Positions 22,201 through 35,501 of a stretch of DNA of 45,146 nt are shown here, in pieces. The notes under the pieces are model-generated. The model saw only the letters and a program-made list of their open reading frames with translations. It was not told the DNA's origin and ran no database searches. The stretch comes from Symsagittifera roscoffensis (lineage: Eukaryota; Xenacoelomorpha; Acoela; Convolutidae): positions 1-45,146 of the forward strand of contig NW_026970925.1 of the NCBI RefSeq assembly GCF_963678635.1. The letters are read 5' to 3'. Position 1 is the first letter of the stretch; every line of letters starts with the position of its first letter. A program made the translations under genes and the position numbers.

Positions 22201-24900
22201 GTAAGTTTCAAAAAATCAAATTTCAAATTTGTTACTACAACAATTTATGACCAGTTTATTAGAAAATTGTTTTTTTTTGTGCAAAACTATCGCCCTCAGT
22301 ATTTTGGTGCTAAGCAAATGCCGTCACAAAGCCAGTCACAAAGTCAGTCGTCAGAATTTAGTCAGTGTTCAACATTTTTCCAGGGTCAGATTATCAGTAA
22401 GTTTCAAAAGCTCAAATCTAAAATATATTACTAAAACAAATTATGACCAGTTTATTAGAAAACTGTTTTTTTAGTGCAAAACAATCGCCCTCAGTTTTTT
22501 GGTGCTAAGCCAATGCCGTCACAAAGCCAGTCACGAAGCCAGTCAAAAAGCAAGTCACAAAGCCAGTCATCAGAATTCAATCAGAGTTCAACCGTTTTCC
22601 ACAGTCAGATTATCAGTAAGTTTCAAAAGCTCAAATCTCAAATATATTACTAAAACATTTTATGACCAGTTTATTAGACAACTGTTCTTTTAGTGCAAAA
22701 GAATTGCCCCCAAGATTTTGGTGCTAAGTAAGGGCCTTCACAAAGCCAGTCACAAAGCCAGTGATCAGAATTCAATCAGAGTTCAACCATTTTCCACAGT
22801 CAGATTATCAGTAAGTTTCAAATGCTCAAATCTCAAATACATTACTGATACAATTCATGACCAGTTTATTGGAAAACTTTGTTTTGTGCAAAAGAATCGC
22901 CCTCAGTATTTTGGTGCTGTGCAACTGCTGTCACAAAGCCAGTCACAAAGCCAGTCACAAAGCCAGTCACAAAGCCAGTCATCAGAATTCAATCAGAGTT
23001 CAACTGTTTTCTACAGTCAGATTATCAGTAAGTTTCAAAAGCTCAAATCTCAAATATTTTACTAAAACAATTTATGACCAATTTATTAGAAAACTTTTTT
23101 TAGTGCAAAAGAATCGCCCTCAGTATTTTGGTGCTAAGCCAATGCCGTCACAAAGCCAGTCACAAAGCCAGTCACAAAGCCAGTCATCAGAATTCAATCA
23201 GAGTTCAACCGTTTTCCACAGTCAGATTATCAGTAAGTTTCAAAAAATCAAATTTCAAATTTGTTACTACAACAATTTATGACCAGTTTATTAGAAAATT
23301 GTTTTTTTTTGTGCAAAACTATCGCCCTCAGTATTTTGGTGCTAAGCAAATGCCGTCACAAAGCCAGCCACAAAGTCAGTCGTCAGCATTTAGTCAGTGT
23401 TCAACATTTTTCCAGGGTCAGAATATCAGTAAGTTTCAAAAGCTCAAATCTAAAATATATTACTAAAACAATTTATGACCAGTTTATTAGAAAACTGTTT
23501 TTTTTTAGTGCAAAACAATCGCCCTCAGTTTTTTGGTGCTAAGCCAATGCCGTCACAAAGCCAGTCACGAAGCCAGTCAAAAAGCAAGTCACAAAGCCAG
23601 TCATCAGAATTCAATCAGAGTTCAACCGTTTTCCACAGTCAGATTATCAGTAAGTTTTAAAAATTCAAATCACAAATTTATTACTCCAACAATTTATGAA
23701 CAGTTTATTAGAAAACTGTTTTTTTAGTGCAAAACTATCGCCCTCAGTATTTTGGTGCTAAGCAAATGCCGTCACAAAGCCAGTCACAAAGCCAGTCGTC
23801 AGAATTTAGTCAGTGTTCAACATTTTCCCACAGTCAGATTATCAGTAAGTTTCAAAAACTCAAATCTCAAATATATTACAAAAACAATTTATGACCAGTT
23901 TATTGTAAAACTGTTGTTTAAGTGCAAAAAAATTGCTCTCAGTATTTTGATGCTAAGCAAATGCCGTCACAAAGCCAGTCACAAAGCCAGTCATCAGAAT
24001 TCAATCAGAGTTCAACCGTTTTCCACAGTTAGAATATCAGTAAGTTTCAAAAACTCAAATCTCAAATTTATTACAAAAAAAAATTTATGACCAGTTTGTT
24101 AGAAAGCTGTTTTTTTTAGTGCAAAACAATCGCCCTTATTATTTTGGTGCTAGGCAAATGCCGTCACAAAGCCAGTCACAAAGCCAGTCATCAGAATTCA
24201 CTCAGAGTTCAACCGTTTTCAACAGTCAGATTATCAGTAAATTTCAAAAGCTCAAATTAAAATATATTACTAAAATAAATTATGATCAGTTTATTAGACA
24301 ACTGTTCTTTTAGTGCAAAACAATCGCCCTCAGTATTTTGGTGCTAAGTAAATGCCGTCACAAAGCCAGTCACAAAGCCAGTGATCAGAATTCAATCAGA
24401 GTTCAACCGTTTTCCACAGTCAGACTATCAGTAAGTTTCAAAAGCTCAAATCTCAAATATATTACAAAAAACAATTTATGACCAGTTTATTGTAAAACTG
24501 TTGTTTAAGTGCAAAAAAAATTGCTCTCAGTATTTTGATGCTAAGCAAATGCCGTCACAAAGCCAGTCACAAAGCCAGTCATCAGAATTCAATCAGAGTT
24601 CAACCGTTTTCCACAGTTAGAATATCAGTAAGTTTCAAAAACTCAAATCTCAAATTTATTACAAAAAAAAATTTATGACCAGTTTGTTAGAAAGCTGTTT
24701 TTTTAGTGCAAAACAATCGCCCTTATTATTTTGGTGCTAGGCAAATGCCGTCACAAAGCCAGTCACAAAGTCAGTCATCTGAATTCACTCAGAGTTCAAC
24801 CGTTTTCAACAGTCAGATTATCAGTAAATTTCAAAAGCTCAAATTAAAATATATTACTAAAATAAATTATGATCAGTTTATTAGACAACTGTTCTTTTAG

Positions 24901-25017
24901 TGCAAAACATTCGCTCTCAGTATTTTGGTGCTAAGTAAATGCCGGCACAAAGCCAGTCACAAAGCCAGTGATCAGAATTCAATCATAGTTCAACCGTTTT
25001 CTACAGTGAGATTATCA
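24901..25017 (+). pseudogene. Example of a stop-bearing SQ exon class
   Basis: This 117-nt unit has a good acceptor (gttcttttag) and donor (GTAAGT, 25018), but the SQ frame has TAA at 24936-24938 and TGA at 24969-24971. The same pair of stops recurs in many units of this class (for example near 25507, 26672, 27450, 28032, 33905, 39942 and 41876), so the defect spread by block amplification. The alternative KASHKAS-type frame stays open through these bases. Confidence 0.6.
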
Positions 25018-28000
25018 GTAAGTTTCAAAAGCTCAAATCTCAAATATATTACTGATACAATTCATGACCAGTTTATTGGAAAACTTTGTTTTGTGCAAAA
25101 CAATCGCCCTCAGTATTTTGGTGCTAAGCAAATGCCGTCACAAAGCCCGTGACAAAGCCAGTCATCAGAGTTCAATCAGAGTTCAACCGTTTTCCACAGT
25201 CAGAATATCAGTAAGTTTCAAAAACTCAAATCTCAAATATATTACAAAAACAATTTATGACCAGTTTATTGTAAAACTGTTGTTTAAGTGCAAAAAAATT
25301 GCTCTCAGTATTTTGATGCTAAGCAAATGCCGTCACAAAGCCAGTCACAAAGCCAGTCATCAGAATTCAATCAGAGTTCAACCGTTTTCAACAGTCAGTT
25401 TATCAGTAAATTTCAAAAGCTCAAGTTAAAATATATTACTAAAACAATTTATGATCAGTTTGTTAGACAACTGTTCTTTTAGTGCAAAACAATCGCCATC
25501 AGTATTTTGGTGCTAAGTAAATGCCGGCACAAAGCCAGTCACAAAGCCAGTGATCAGAATTCAATCAGAGTTCAGCCGTTTTCCACAGTCAGATTATCAG
25601 TAAGTTTCAAAAGCTCAAATCTCCAATATATTTCTGAAACAATTCATGACCAGTTTAATAGAAAACTTTGTTTTGTGCAACAAAATTGTTCTCAGTATTT
25701 TGGTGCTAAGCAAATGCCGTCACGAAGCCAGTCACAAAGCCAGTCGTCAGAATTTAGTCAGTGTTCATCATTTTTCCACAGTCAGATTATCAGTAAGTTT
25801 CAAAAGCTCAAATCTCAAATATAATACTAAAACAATTTATGACCAGTTTATTAGAAAGCTGTTTTTTTAGTGCAAAACAATCGCCCTCATTATTTTGGTG
25901 CTAAGCAAATGCCGTCACAAAGCCCGTCACAAAGCCAGTCATCAGACTTCAATCAGAGTTCAACCGCTTTCCACAGTTAGAATATCAGTAAGTTTCAAAA
26001 ACTCAAATCTCAAATATATTACAAAAACAATTTATGACCAGTTTATTGTAAAACTGTTGTTGAAGTGCAAAAAAATTGCCCTCAGTATTTTGATGCTAAG
26101 CAAATGCCGTCAGAAAGCCAGTCACAAAGCCAGTCATCAGAATTCAATCAGAGTTCAACCGTTTTCAACAGTCAGATTATCAGTAAATTTCAAAAGCTCA
26201 AATTAAAATATATTACTAAAACAATTTATGACCAGTTTATTAGAAAGCTGTTTTTTTAGTGCAAAAAAATCGCCCTCATTATTTTGGTGCTAAGCAAATG
26301 CCGTCACAAAGCCCGTCACAAAGCCAGTCATCAGACTTCAATCAGAGTTCAACCGCTTTCCACAGTTAGAATATCAGTAAGTTTCAAAAGCTCAAATTAA
26401 AATATATTACTAAAACAATTTATGACCAGTTTATTGTAAAACTGTTGTTTAAGTGCAAAAAAATTGCTCTCAGTATTTTGATGCTAAGCAAATGCCGTCA
26501 CAAAGCCAGTCACAAAGCCAGTCATCAGAATTCAATCAGAGTTCAACCGTTTTCAACAGTCAGTTTATCAGTAAATTTCAAAAGCTCAAGTTAAAATATA
26601 TTACTAAAATAATTTATGATCAGTTTATTAGACAACTGTTCTTTTAGTGCAAAACAATCGCCATCAGTATTTTGGTGCTAAGTAAATGCCGGCACAAAGC
26701 CAGTCACAAAGCCAGTGATCAGAATTCAATCAGAGTTCAACCGTTTTCCACAGTCAGATTATCAGTAAGTTTCAAAAGCTCAAATCTCCAATATATTTCT
26801 GAAACAATTCATGACCAGTTTAATAGAAAACTTTGTTTTGTGCAACAAAATTGTTCTCAGTTTTTTGGTGCTAAGCAAATGCCGTCACGAAGCCAGTCAC
26901 AAAGCCAGTCGTCAGAATTTAGTCAGTGTTCATCATTTTTCCACAGTCAGATTATCAGTAAGCTTCAAAAGCTCAAATCTCAAATATAATACTAAAACAA
27001 TTTATGACCAGTTTATTAGAAAGCTGTTTTTTTTAGTGCAAAACAATCGCCCTCCTTATTTTGGTGCTAAGCAAATGCCGTCACAAAGCCCGTCACAAAG
27101 CCAGTCATCAGACTTCAATCAGAGTTCAACCGCTTTCCACAGTTAGAATATCAGTAAGTTTCAAAAACTCAAATCTCAAATATATTACAAAAACAATTTA
27201 TGACCAGTTTATTGTAAAACTGTTGTTGAAGTGCAAAAAAATTGCCCTCAGTATTTTGATGCTAAGCAAATGCCGTCAGAAAGCCAGTCACAAAGCCAGT
27301 CATCAGAATTCAATCAGAGTTCAACCGTTTTCAACAGTCAGATTATCAGTAAATTTCAAAAGCTCAAATTAAAATATATTACTAAAATAATTTATGATCA
27401 GTTTATTAGACAACTGTTCTTTTAGTGCAAAACATTCGCTCTCAGTATTTTGGTGCTAAGTAAATGCCGGCACAAAGCCAGTCACAAAGCCAGTGATCAG
27501 AATTCAATCATAGTTCAACCGTTTTCTACAGTGAGATTATCAGTAAGTTTCAAAAGCTCAAATATCAAATATATTACTGATACAATTCATGACCAGTTTA
27601 TTGGAAAGCTTTGTTTTGTGCAAAACAATCGCCCTCAGTATTTTGGTGCTAAGCAAATGCCGTCACAAAGCCCGTGACAAAGCCAGTCATCAGAGTTCAA
27701 TCAGAGTTCAACCGTTTTCCACAGTCAGATTATCAGTAAGTTTCAAAAGCTCAAAGCTCAAATATATTACAAAAACAATTTATGACCAGTTTATTCTAAA
27801 ACTGTTGTTTAAGTGCAAAAAAATCGCCCTCAGTTTTTTGATGCTAAGCAAATGCCGTCACAAAGCCAGTCACAAAGCCAGTCATCAGAATTCACTCAGA
27901 GTTCAACCGTTTTCAACAGTCAGATTATCAGTAAATTTCAAAAGCTCAAATTAAAATATATTACTAAAATAAATTATGATCAGTTTATTAGACAACTGTT

Positions 28001-29935
28001 CTTTTAGTGCAAAACAATCGCCCTCAGTATTTTGGTGCTAAGTAAATGCCGTCACAAAGCCAGTCACAAAGCCAGTGATCAGAATTCAATCAGAGTTCAA
28101 CCGTTTTCCACAGTCAGACTATCAGTAAGTTTCAAAAGCTCAAATCTCAAATATATTACAAAAACAATTTATGACCAGTTTATTGTAAAACTGTTGTTTA
28201 AGTGCAAAACAATCGCCCTCAGTATTTTGGTGCTAAGCAAATGCCATCACAAAGCCCGTCACAAAGCCAGTCATCAGAGTTCAATCAGAGTTCAACCGTT
28301 TTCCACAGTCAGATTATCAGTAAGTTTCAAAAGCTCAAATCTCAAATATATTACAAAAACAATTTATGACCAGTTTATTGTAAAACTGTTGTTTAAGTGC
28401 AAAACAATCGCCCTCAGTATTTTGGTGCTAAGCAAATGCCGTCACAAAGCCCGTCACAAAGCCAGTCATTAGAGTTCAATCAGAGTTCAACCGTTTTCCA
28501 CAGTCAGATTATCATTAAGTTTCAAAAGCTCAAATATCAAATATATTACAAAAAAAATTTATGAACATTTTATTGTAAAACTGTTGTTTAAGTGCAAAAG
28601 AATCGCCCTCAGTATTTTGGTGCTAAGCAAATGCCGTCACAAAGCCAGTCATCAGAATTCAATCAGACTTCAACCGTTTTCCACAGTCAGATGATCAGTA
28701 AATTTCAAAAGCTCAAATTAAAAAATATTACTAAATTAATTTTGATCAGTTTATTAGAAAACTGTTTCTTTTTTAGTGCAAAACAATCGCCCTCAGTATT
28801 TTGGTGCTAAGCAAATGCCGTCACAAAGCCAGACACAAAGTCAGTCGTCAGAATTTAGTCAGTGTTCATCATTTTTCCAGAGTCAGATTATCAGTAAGTT
28901 TCAAAAGCTCAAATCTCAAATATATTACTAAAACAATTTATGACCAGTTTATTAGAAAACTGTTTTTTTTAGTGCAAAACAATCGCCCTCAGTATTTTGG
29001 TGCTAAGCAAATGCCGTCACAAAGCCAGACACAAAGTCAGTCGTCAGAATTTAGTCAGTGTTCATCATTTTTCCAGAGTCAGATTATCAGTAAGTTTCAA
29101 AAGCTCAAATATCAAATATATTACAAAAAAAATTTATGAACATTTTATTGTAAAACTGTTGTTTAAGTGCAAAAGAATCGCCCTCAGTATTTTGGTGCTA
29201 AGCAAATGCCGTCACAAAGCCAGTCATCAGAATTCAATCAGACTTCAACCGTTTTCCACAGTCAGATGATCAGTAAATTTCAAAAGCTCAAATTAAAAAA
29301 TATTACTAAATTAATTTTGATCAGTTTATTAGAAAACTGTTTCTTTTTTAGTGCAAAACAATCGCCCTCAGTATTTTGGTGCTAAGCAAATGCCGTCACA
29401 AAGCCAGACACAAAGTCAGTCGTCAGAATTTAGTCAGTGTTCATCATTTTTCCAGAGTCAGATTATCAGTAAGTTTCAAAAGCTCAAATCTCAAATATAT
29501 TACTAAAACAATTTATGACCAGTGTATTAGAAAACTGTTTTTTTTTAGTGCAAAACAATCGCCCTCAGTATTTTGGTGCTAAGCCAATGCCGTCACAAAG
29601 CCAGTCACGAAGCCAGTCAAAAAGCAAGTCACAAAGCCAGTCATCAGAATTCAATCAGAGTTCAACCGTTTTCCACAGTCAGATTATCAGTAAGTTTCAA
29701 AAATTCAAATCACAAATTTATTACTACAACAATTTATGACCAGTTTATTAGAAAACTGTTTTTTAGTGCAAAACTATCGCCCTCAGTATTTTGGTGCTAA
29801 GCAAATGCCGTCACAAAGCCAGTCACAAAGCCAGTCGTCAGAATTTAGTCAGTGTTCAACATTTTTCCACAGTCAGATTATCAGTAAGTTTCAAAAACTC
29901 AAATCTCAAATATATTACTAAAACAATTTATGACC

Positions 29936-30945
29936 AGTTTATTAGAAAGCTGTTTTTTTAGTGCAAAACAATCGCCCTCATTATTTTGGTGCTCGGCAAA
30001 TGCCGTCACAAAGCCCGTAACAAAGCCAGTCATCAGAATTCAATCAGAGTTCAACCGTTTTCAACAGTCAGGTTATCAGTAAACTTCAAAAGCTAAATTA
30101 AAATATATTACTAAAATAACTTATGATCAGTTTATCAGACAACTGTTCTTTTAGTGCAAAACAATCGCCATCAGTATTTTGGTGCTAAGTAAATGCCGTC
30201 ACAAAGCCAGTCACAAAGCCAGTCGTCAGAATTTAGTCAGTGTTCAACATTTTTCCACAGTCAGATTATCAGTAAGTTTCAAAAGCTCAAATCTCAAATA
30301 TATTACTAAAACAATTTATGACCAGTTTATTAGAAAGCTGTTTTTTTAGTGCAAAACAATCGCCCTCATTATTTTGGTGCTCGGCAAACGCCGTCACAAA
30401 GCCCGTAACAAAGCCAGTCATCAGAATTCAATCAGAGTTCAACCGTTTTCAACAGTCAGGTTATCAGTAAACTTCAAAAGCTAAATTAAAATATATTACT
30501 AAAATAACTTATGATCAGTTTATCAGACAACTGTTCTTTTAGTGCAAAACTATCGCCCTCAGTATTTTGGTGCTAAGCAAATGCCGTCACAAAGCCAGTC
30601 ACAAAGCCAGTCGTCAGAATTTAGTCAGTGTTCAACATTTTTCCACAGTCAGATTATCAGTAAGTTTCAAAAGCTCAAATCTCAAATATATTACTAAAAC
30701 AATTTATGACCAGTTTATTAGAAAGCTGTTTTTTTAGTGCAAAACAATCGCCCTCATTATTTTGGTGCTCGGCAAATGCCGTCACAAAGCCCGTAACAAA
30801 GCCAGTCATCAGAATTCAATCAGAGTTCAACCGTTTTCAACAGTCAGGTTATCAGTAAACTTCAAAAGCTAAATTAAAATATATTACTAAAATAACTTAT
30901 GATCAGTTTATCAGACAACTGTTCTTTTAGTGCAAAACAATCGCC
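29936..30945. repeat. 388-bp dimer higher-order repeat, three copies
   Basis: The marker word gctcggcaaa occurs at 29991, 30379 and 30767, exactly 388 bp apart, and the flanking two-unit blocks are nearly identical. This is a recent local triplication of two units inside array 1. Confidence 0.8.
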
Positions 30946-33904
30946 ATCAGTATTTTGGTGCTAAGTAAATGCTGGCACAAAGCCAGTCACAAATCCAGTG
31001 ATCAGAATTCAATCAGAGTTCAACCGTTTTCCACAGTCAGATTATCAGTAAGGTTTCAAAAGCTCAAATCTCAAATATATTACTGATACAATTCATGACC
31101 AGTTTATTTGAAAACTTTGTTTTGTGCAAAACAATCGCCCTCAGTATTTTGGTTCTAAGCAAATGCCGTCACAAAGCCCGTCACAAAGCCAGTCATCAGA
31201 GTTCAATCAGAGTTCAACCGTTTTCCACAGTCAGATCAACATTTTTCCACAGTCAGATTATCAGTAAGTTTCAAAAGCTCAAATCTCAAATATATTACTA
31301 AAACAATTTATGACCAGTTTATTAGAAAACTGTTTTTTTTTAGTGCAAAACAATCGCCCTCAGTATTTTGGTGCTAAGCCAATGCCGTCACAAAGCCAGT
31401 CACGAAGCCAGTCAAAAAGCAAGTCACAAAACCAGTCATCATAGTTCAATCAGAGTTCAACCGCTTTCCACAGTTAGAATATCAGTAAGTTTCAAAAACT
31501 CAAATCTCAAATATATTACAAAAACAATTTTTGACCAGTTTATTGTAAAACTGTTGTTGAAGTGCAAAAAAATTGCCCTCAGTATTTTGATGCTAAGCAA
31601 ATGCCGTCACAAAGCCCGTCACAAAGCCAGTCATCAGAGTTCAATCAGAGTTCAACCGCTTTCCACAGTTAGAATATCAGTAAGTTTCAAAAACTAAAAT
31701 CTCAAATATATTACAAAAACATTTTTTGACCAGTTTATTGTAAAACTGTTGTTGAAATGCAAAAAAATTGCCCTCAGTATTTTGATGCTAAGCAAATGCC
31801 GTCACAAAGCCAGTCACAAAGCCAGACATCAGAATTCAATCAGAGTTCAACCGTTTTCAACAGTCAGATTATCAGTAAATTTCAAAAGCTCAAATTAAAA
31901 TATATTACTAAAATAATTTATGATAAGTTTATTAGACAACTGTTCTTTTAGTGCAAAACAATCGCCCTCAGTATTTTGGTGCTAAGTAAATGCCGGCACA
32001 AAGCCAGTCACAAAGCCAGTGATCAGAATTCAATCAGAGTTCAACCGTTCTCTACAGTCAGATTATCAGTAAGTTTCAAAAGCTCAAATCTCAAATATTT
32101 TACTGATACAATTCATGACCAGTTTATTGGAAAACTTTGTTTGTGCAAAACAATCGCCCTCTGTATTTTGGTGCTAAGCAAATGCCGTCACAAAGCCCGT
32201 CACAAAGCCAGTCATCAGAGTTCAATCAGAGTTCAACCGTTTTCCACAGTCAGATTATCAGTAAGTTTCAAAAGCTCAAATCTCAAATATAATACAAAAA
32301 CAATTTATGACCAGTTTATTGTAAAACTGTTGTTTAAGTGCAAAAAAATCGCCCTCAGTGTTTTGATGCTAAGCAAATGCCGTTACAAAGCCAGTCACAA
32401 AGCCAGTCATCAGAATTCAATCAGAGTTCAACCGTTTTCAACAGTCAGATTATCAGTAAATTTCAAATGCTCAAATTAAAATAATTTACTAAAATAATTT
32501 ATGATCAGTTTATTAGACAACTGTTCTTTTAGTGCAAAACAATCGCCCTCAGTATTTTGGTGCTAAGTAAATGCCGTCACAAAGCCAGTCACAAAGCCAG
32601 TGATCAGAATTCAATCAGAGTTCAACCGTTTTCCACAGTCAGATTATCAGTAAGTTTCAAAAGCGCAAATCTCAAATATAATACAAAAACAATTTATGAC
32701 CAGTTTATTGTAAAACTGTTGTTTAAGTGCAAAAAAATCGCCCTCAGTGTTTTGATGCTAAGCAAATGCCGTTACAAAGCCAGTCACAAAGCCAGTCATC
32801 AGAATTCAATCAGAGTTCAACCGTTTTCAACAGTCAGATTATCAGTAAATTTCAAAAGCTCAAATTAAAATAATTTACTAAAATAATTTATGATCAGTTT
32901 ATTAGACAACTGTTCTTTTTGTGCAAAACAATCACCCTCTGTATTTTGGTGCTAAGCAAATGCCGTCACAAAGCCCGTCACAAAGCCAGTCATCAGAGTT
33001 CAATCAGAGTTCAACCGTTTTCCACAGTCAGATTATCAGTAAGTTTCAAAAGCTCAAATCTCAAATATAATACAAAAACAATTTATGACCAGTTTATTGT
33101 AAAACTGTTGTTTAAGTGCAAAAAAATCGCCCTCAGTGTTTTGATGCTAAGCAAATGCCGTTACAAAGCCAGTCATCAGAATTCAATCAGAGTTCAACCG
33201 TTTTCAACAGTCAGATTATCAGTAAATTTCAAAAGCTCAAATTAAAATAATTTACTAAAATAATTTATGATCAGTTTATTAGACAACTGTTCTTTTAGTG
33301 CAAAACAATCGCCCTCAGTATTTTGGTGCTAAGTAAATGCCGGCACAAAGCCAGTCACAAAGCCAGTGATCAGAATTCAATCATAGTTCAACCGTTTTCT
33401 ACAGTGAGGTTATCAGTAAGTTTCAAAAGCTCAAATCTCAAATATATTACTGATACAGTTCATGACCAGTTTATTGGAAAACTTTGTTTTGTGCAAAACA
33501 ATCGCCCTCAGTATTTTGGTGCTAAGCAAATGCCGTCACAAAGCCCGCCACAAAGCCAGTCATCAGAGTTCAATCAGAGATCAACCGTTTTCCACAGTCA
33601 GATTATCAGTAAGTTTCAAAAGCTCGAAGCTCAAATATATTACAAAAACAATTTATGACCAGTTTATTGTAAAAGTGTTGTTTAAGTGCAAAAAAATTGC
33701 CCTCAGTATTTTGATGCTAAGCAAATGCCGTCACAAAGCCAGTCACAAAGCCAGTCATCAGAATTCAATCAGAGTTCAACCGTTTTCAACAGTCAGATTA
33801 TCAGTAAATTTCAAAAGCTCAATTTAAAATATATTACTAAAATATATTATGATCAGTTTATTAGACAACTGTTCTTTTAGTGCAAAACAATCGCCCTCAG
33901 TATT

Positions 33905-34600
33905 TTGGTGCTAAGTAAATGCCGTCACAAAGCCAGTCACAAAGCCAGTGATCAGAATTCAATCAGAGTTCAACCGTTTTCCACAGTCAGACTATCAGTA
34001 AGTTTCAAAAGCTCAAATCTCAAATATATTACAAAAACAATTTATGACCAGTTTATTGTAAAACTGTTGTTTAAGTGCAAAACAATCGCCCTCAGTATTT
34101 TGGTGCTAAGCAAATGCCGTCACAAAGCCCGTCACAAAGCCAGTCATCAGAGTTCAATCAGAGTTCAACCGTTTTCCACAGTCAGATTATCAGTAAATTT
34201 CAAAAGCTCAAATCTCAAATATATTACAAAAACAATTTTTGACCAGTTTATTGTAAAACTGTTGTTGAAGTGCAAAAAAATTGCCCTCAGTATTTTGATG
34301 CTAAGCAAATGCCGTCACAAAGCCAGTCACAAAGCCAGACATCAGAATTCAATCAGAGTTCAACCGTTTTCAACAGTCAGATTATCAGTAAGTTTCAAAA
34401 GCTCAAATCTCAAATATATTACTAAAACAATTTATGACCAGTTTATTAGAAAACTGTTTTTTTTAGTGCAAAACAATCGCCCTCAGTATTTTGGTGCTAA
34501 GCCAATGCCGTCACAAAGCCAGTCACGAAGCCAGTCAAAAAGCAAGTCACAAAGCCAGTCATCAGAGTTCAATCAGAGTTCAACCGCTTTCCACAGTTAG
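33905..34600 (+). other. Longest alternative-frame ORF through array units (231 codons)
   Basis: Between 33905 and 34600 one frame runs through three and a half units, intron blocks included, because these introns end gttgtttaag instead of a frame-breaking tttttag. The product alternates KCRHKARHKASHQ with FKSSNLKYITKTIYDQF and finally slips into the SQ frame of the next unit. It begins with GTG/TTG-like codons and no ATG context. I regard it as a by-product of units whose length is divisible by three; direct translation without splicing is the alternative. Confidence 0.35.
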
Positions 34601-34880
34601 AATATCAGTAAGTTTCAAAAACTCAAATCTCAAATATATTACAAAAACAGTTTTTGACCAGTTTATTGTAAAACTGTTGTTGAAGTGCAAAAAAATTGCC
34701 CTCAGTATTTTGATGCTAAGCAAATGCCGTCACAAAGCCCGTCACAAAGCCAGTCATCAGAGTTCAATCAGAGTTCAACCGCTTTCCACAGTTAGAATAT
34801 CAGTAAGTTTCAAAAACTAAAATCTCAAATATATTACAAAAACAATTTATGACCAATTTATTGTAAAACTGTTGTTTAAG

Positions 34881-35065
34881 TGCAAAACAATCGCCCTCAG
34901 TATTTTGGTGCTAAGCAAATGCCATCACAAAGCCAGTCACAAAGCCAGTCATCAGCCAAATTCCGTGTCACAGTATGCCTCACAGTTTGCCAAGTTTATT
35001 GCAGAATGCCTCACAGTTTTGGACGCCTCATCATATCATTTGCTGGTCACATAGTGCAATATTAG
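34881..35065 (+). other. Terminal unit of array 1, exon with unique 3' part
   Basis: Begins as a normal SQ exon (tgcaaaacaatcgcc...) but leaves the repeat at 34956 (ccaaattccgtg...). The SQ frame continues to a TAG at 35063. The other two frames also give SQ-like text: PNSVSQYASQF in one and QNASQFWTPHH in the next. This suggests that the true reading was frame-shifted one or more times. A donor-like GTAAAT follows ttatca at about 35070. The same terminal unit closes array 2 (about 42440-42600). Confidence 0.5.
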
Positions 35066-35501
35066 TCCACTTATCAGTAAATCCTATTATAAATCTTTAG
35101 TAAGTTAGTCTTTTGAGCCAAAACTGCCTTCCAAGATTGTGCTTCCTATGTGCTTCCTGATGTGAAATCTTCTATATTGGTGCGCATATCATTTAAAGTG
35201 ATTAGTTTTTGTAGTTAGTGGAAATAAAAATCCTAAATATTTCTTTTTGATTTCAGAAAATTGGCTCTACTGAAGCTAATTGTAATTGTTTTTGGGATCC
35301 ATTCGTGTAATCTTATTTATGCGACCAAATGATAAAAATTTTGCCTCTATAAATTTAACCAAGGATAGATGCTTACACTCAAAACGGGCTCATGACGATC
35401 GAAATGTGGTGGTCTTCTCCTTTCTTAAAAACTATGGAAATGTATCTTCAATCCTCATTTTATTAACTCATTGTTGATACCTCCTTTTCTCTTCAATAAT
35501 T
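35066..35501 (+). other. Unique spacer between array end and Artemis copy 1
   Basis: Contains an AATAAA polyadenylation-type hexamer at 35223-35228, a good acceptor (tttctttttgatttcag, ending about 35258) and a short open piece after it (KIGSTEANCNCFWDPFV, TAA at 35308). This could be a last exon of the array gene or the 5' leader of the Artemis copy. The 63-codon frame at 35286 lacks ATG and looks like chance. It is duplicated at about 42610-43048. Confidence 0.4.

Larger units (their letters stand above)
18198..34955 (+). repeat. SQ-exon array 1: ~86 tandem units of ~194 bp
   Basis: Each unit has a 117-nt exon-like block (some longer by multiples of 12) running from tgcaaaacaatcgccctcag to cacagtcagattatca, then GTAAGT and a ~78-bp intron-like block with a branch-point-like ttactaaaac and a T-rich ...ttttag end. 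The exon is symmetric (phase 1 both ends; the split codon A|TG gives Met). Its frame reads QNNRPQYFGAKQMPSQSQSQ, then SSEFNQSSTVFHSQII. The 12-bp word tcacaaagccag (Ser-Gln-Ser-Gln) varies in number and keeps the frame. Units fall into classes: canonical (tttttag acceptor); gttgtttaag acceptor; ctgttcttttag units that often carry TAA and TGA; and aactttgttttgtgc units with no AG acceptor. Nested higher-order repeats (388, 575, ~990, ~1030, ~1165 and 2525 bp) show repeated block amplification. Another frame (KCRHKASHKASHQNS...) is open across exon and intron in many units. Confidence 0.9.

Noticed and set aside
35286-35477. 63-codon ORF conserved in both segment copies
   Set aside because: Conservation is explained by the recent duplication; it starts with TTG and looks like leader sequence of the Artemis copy.
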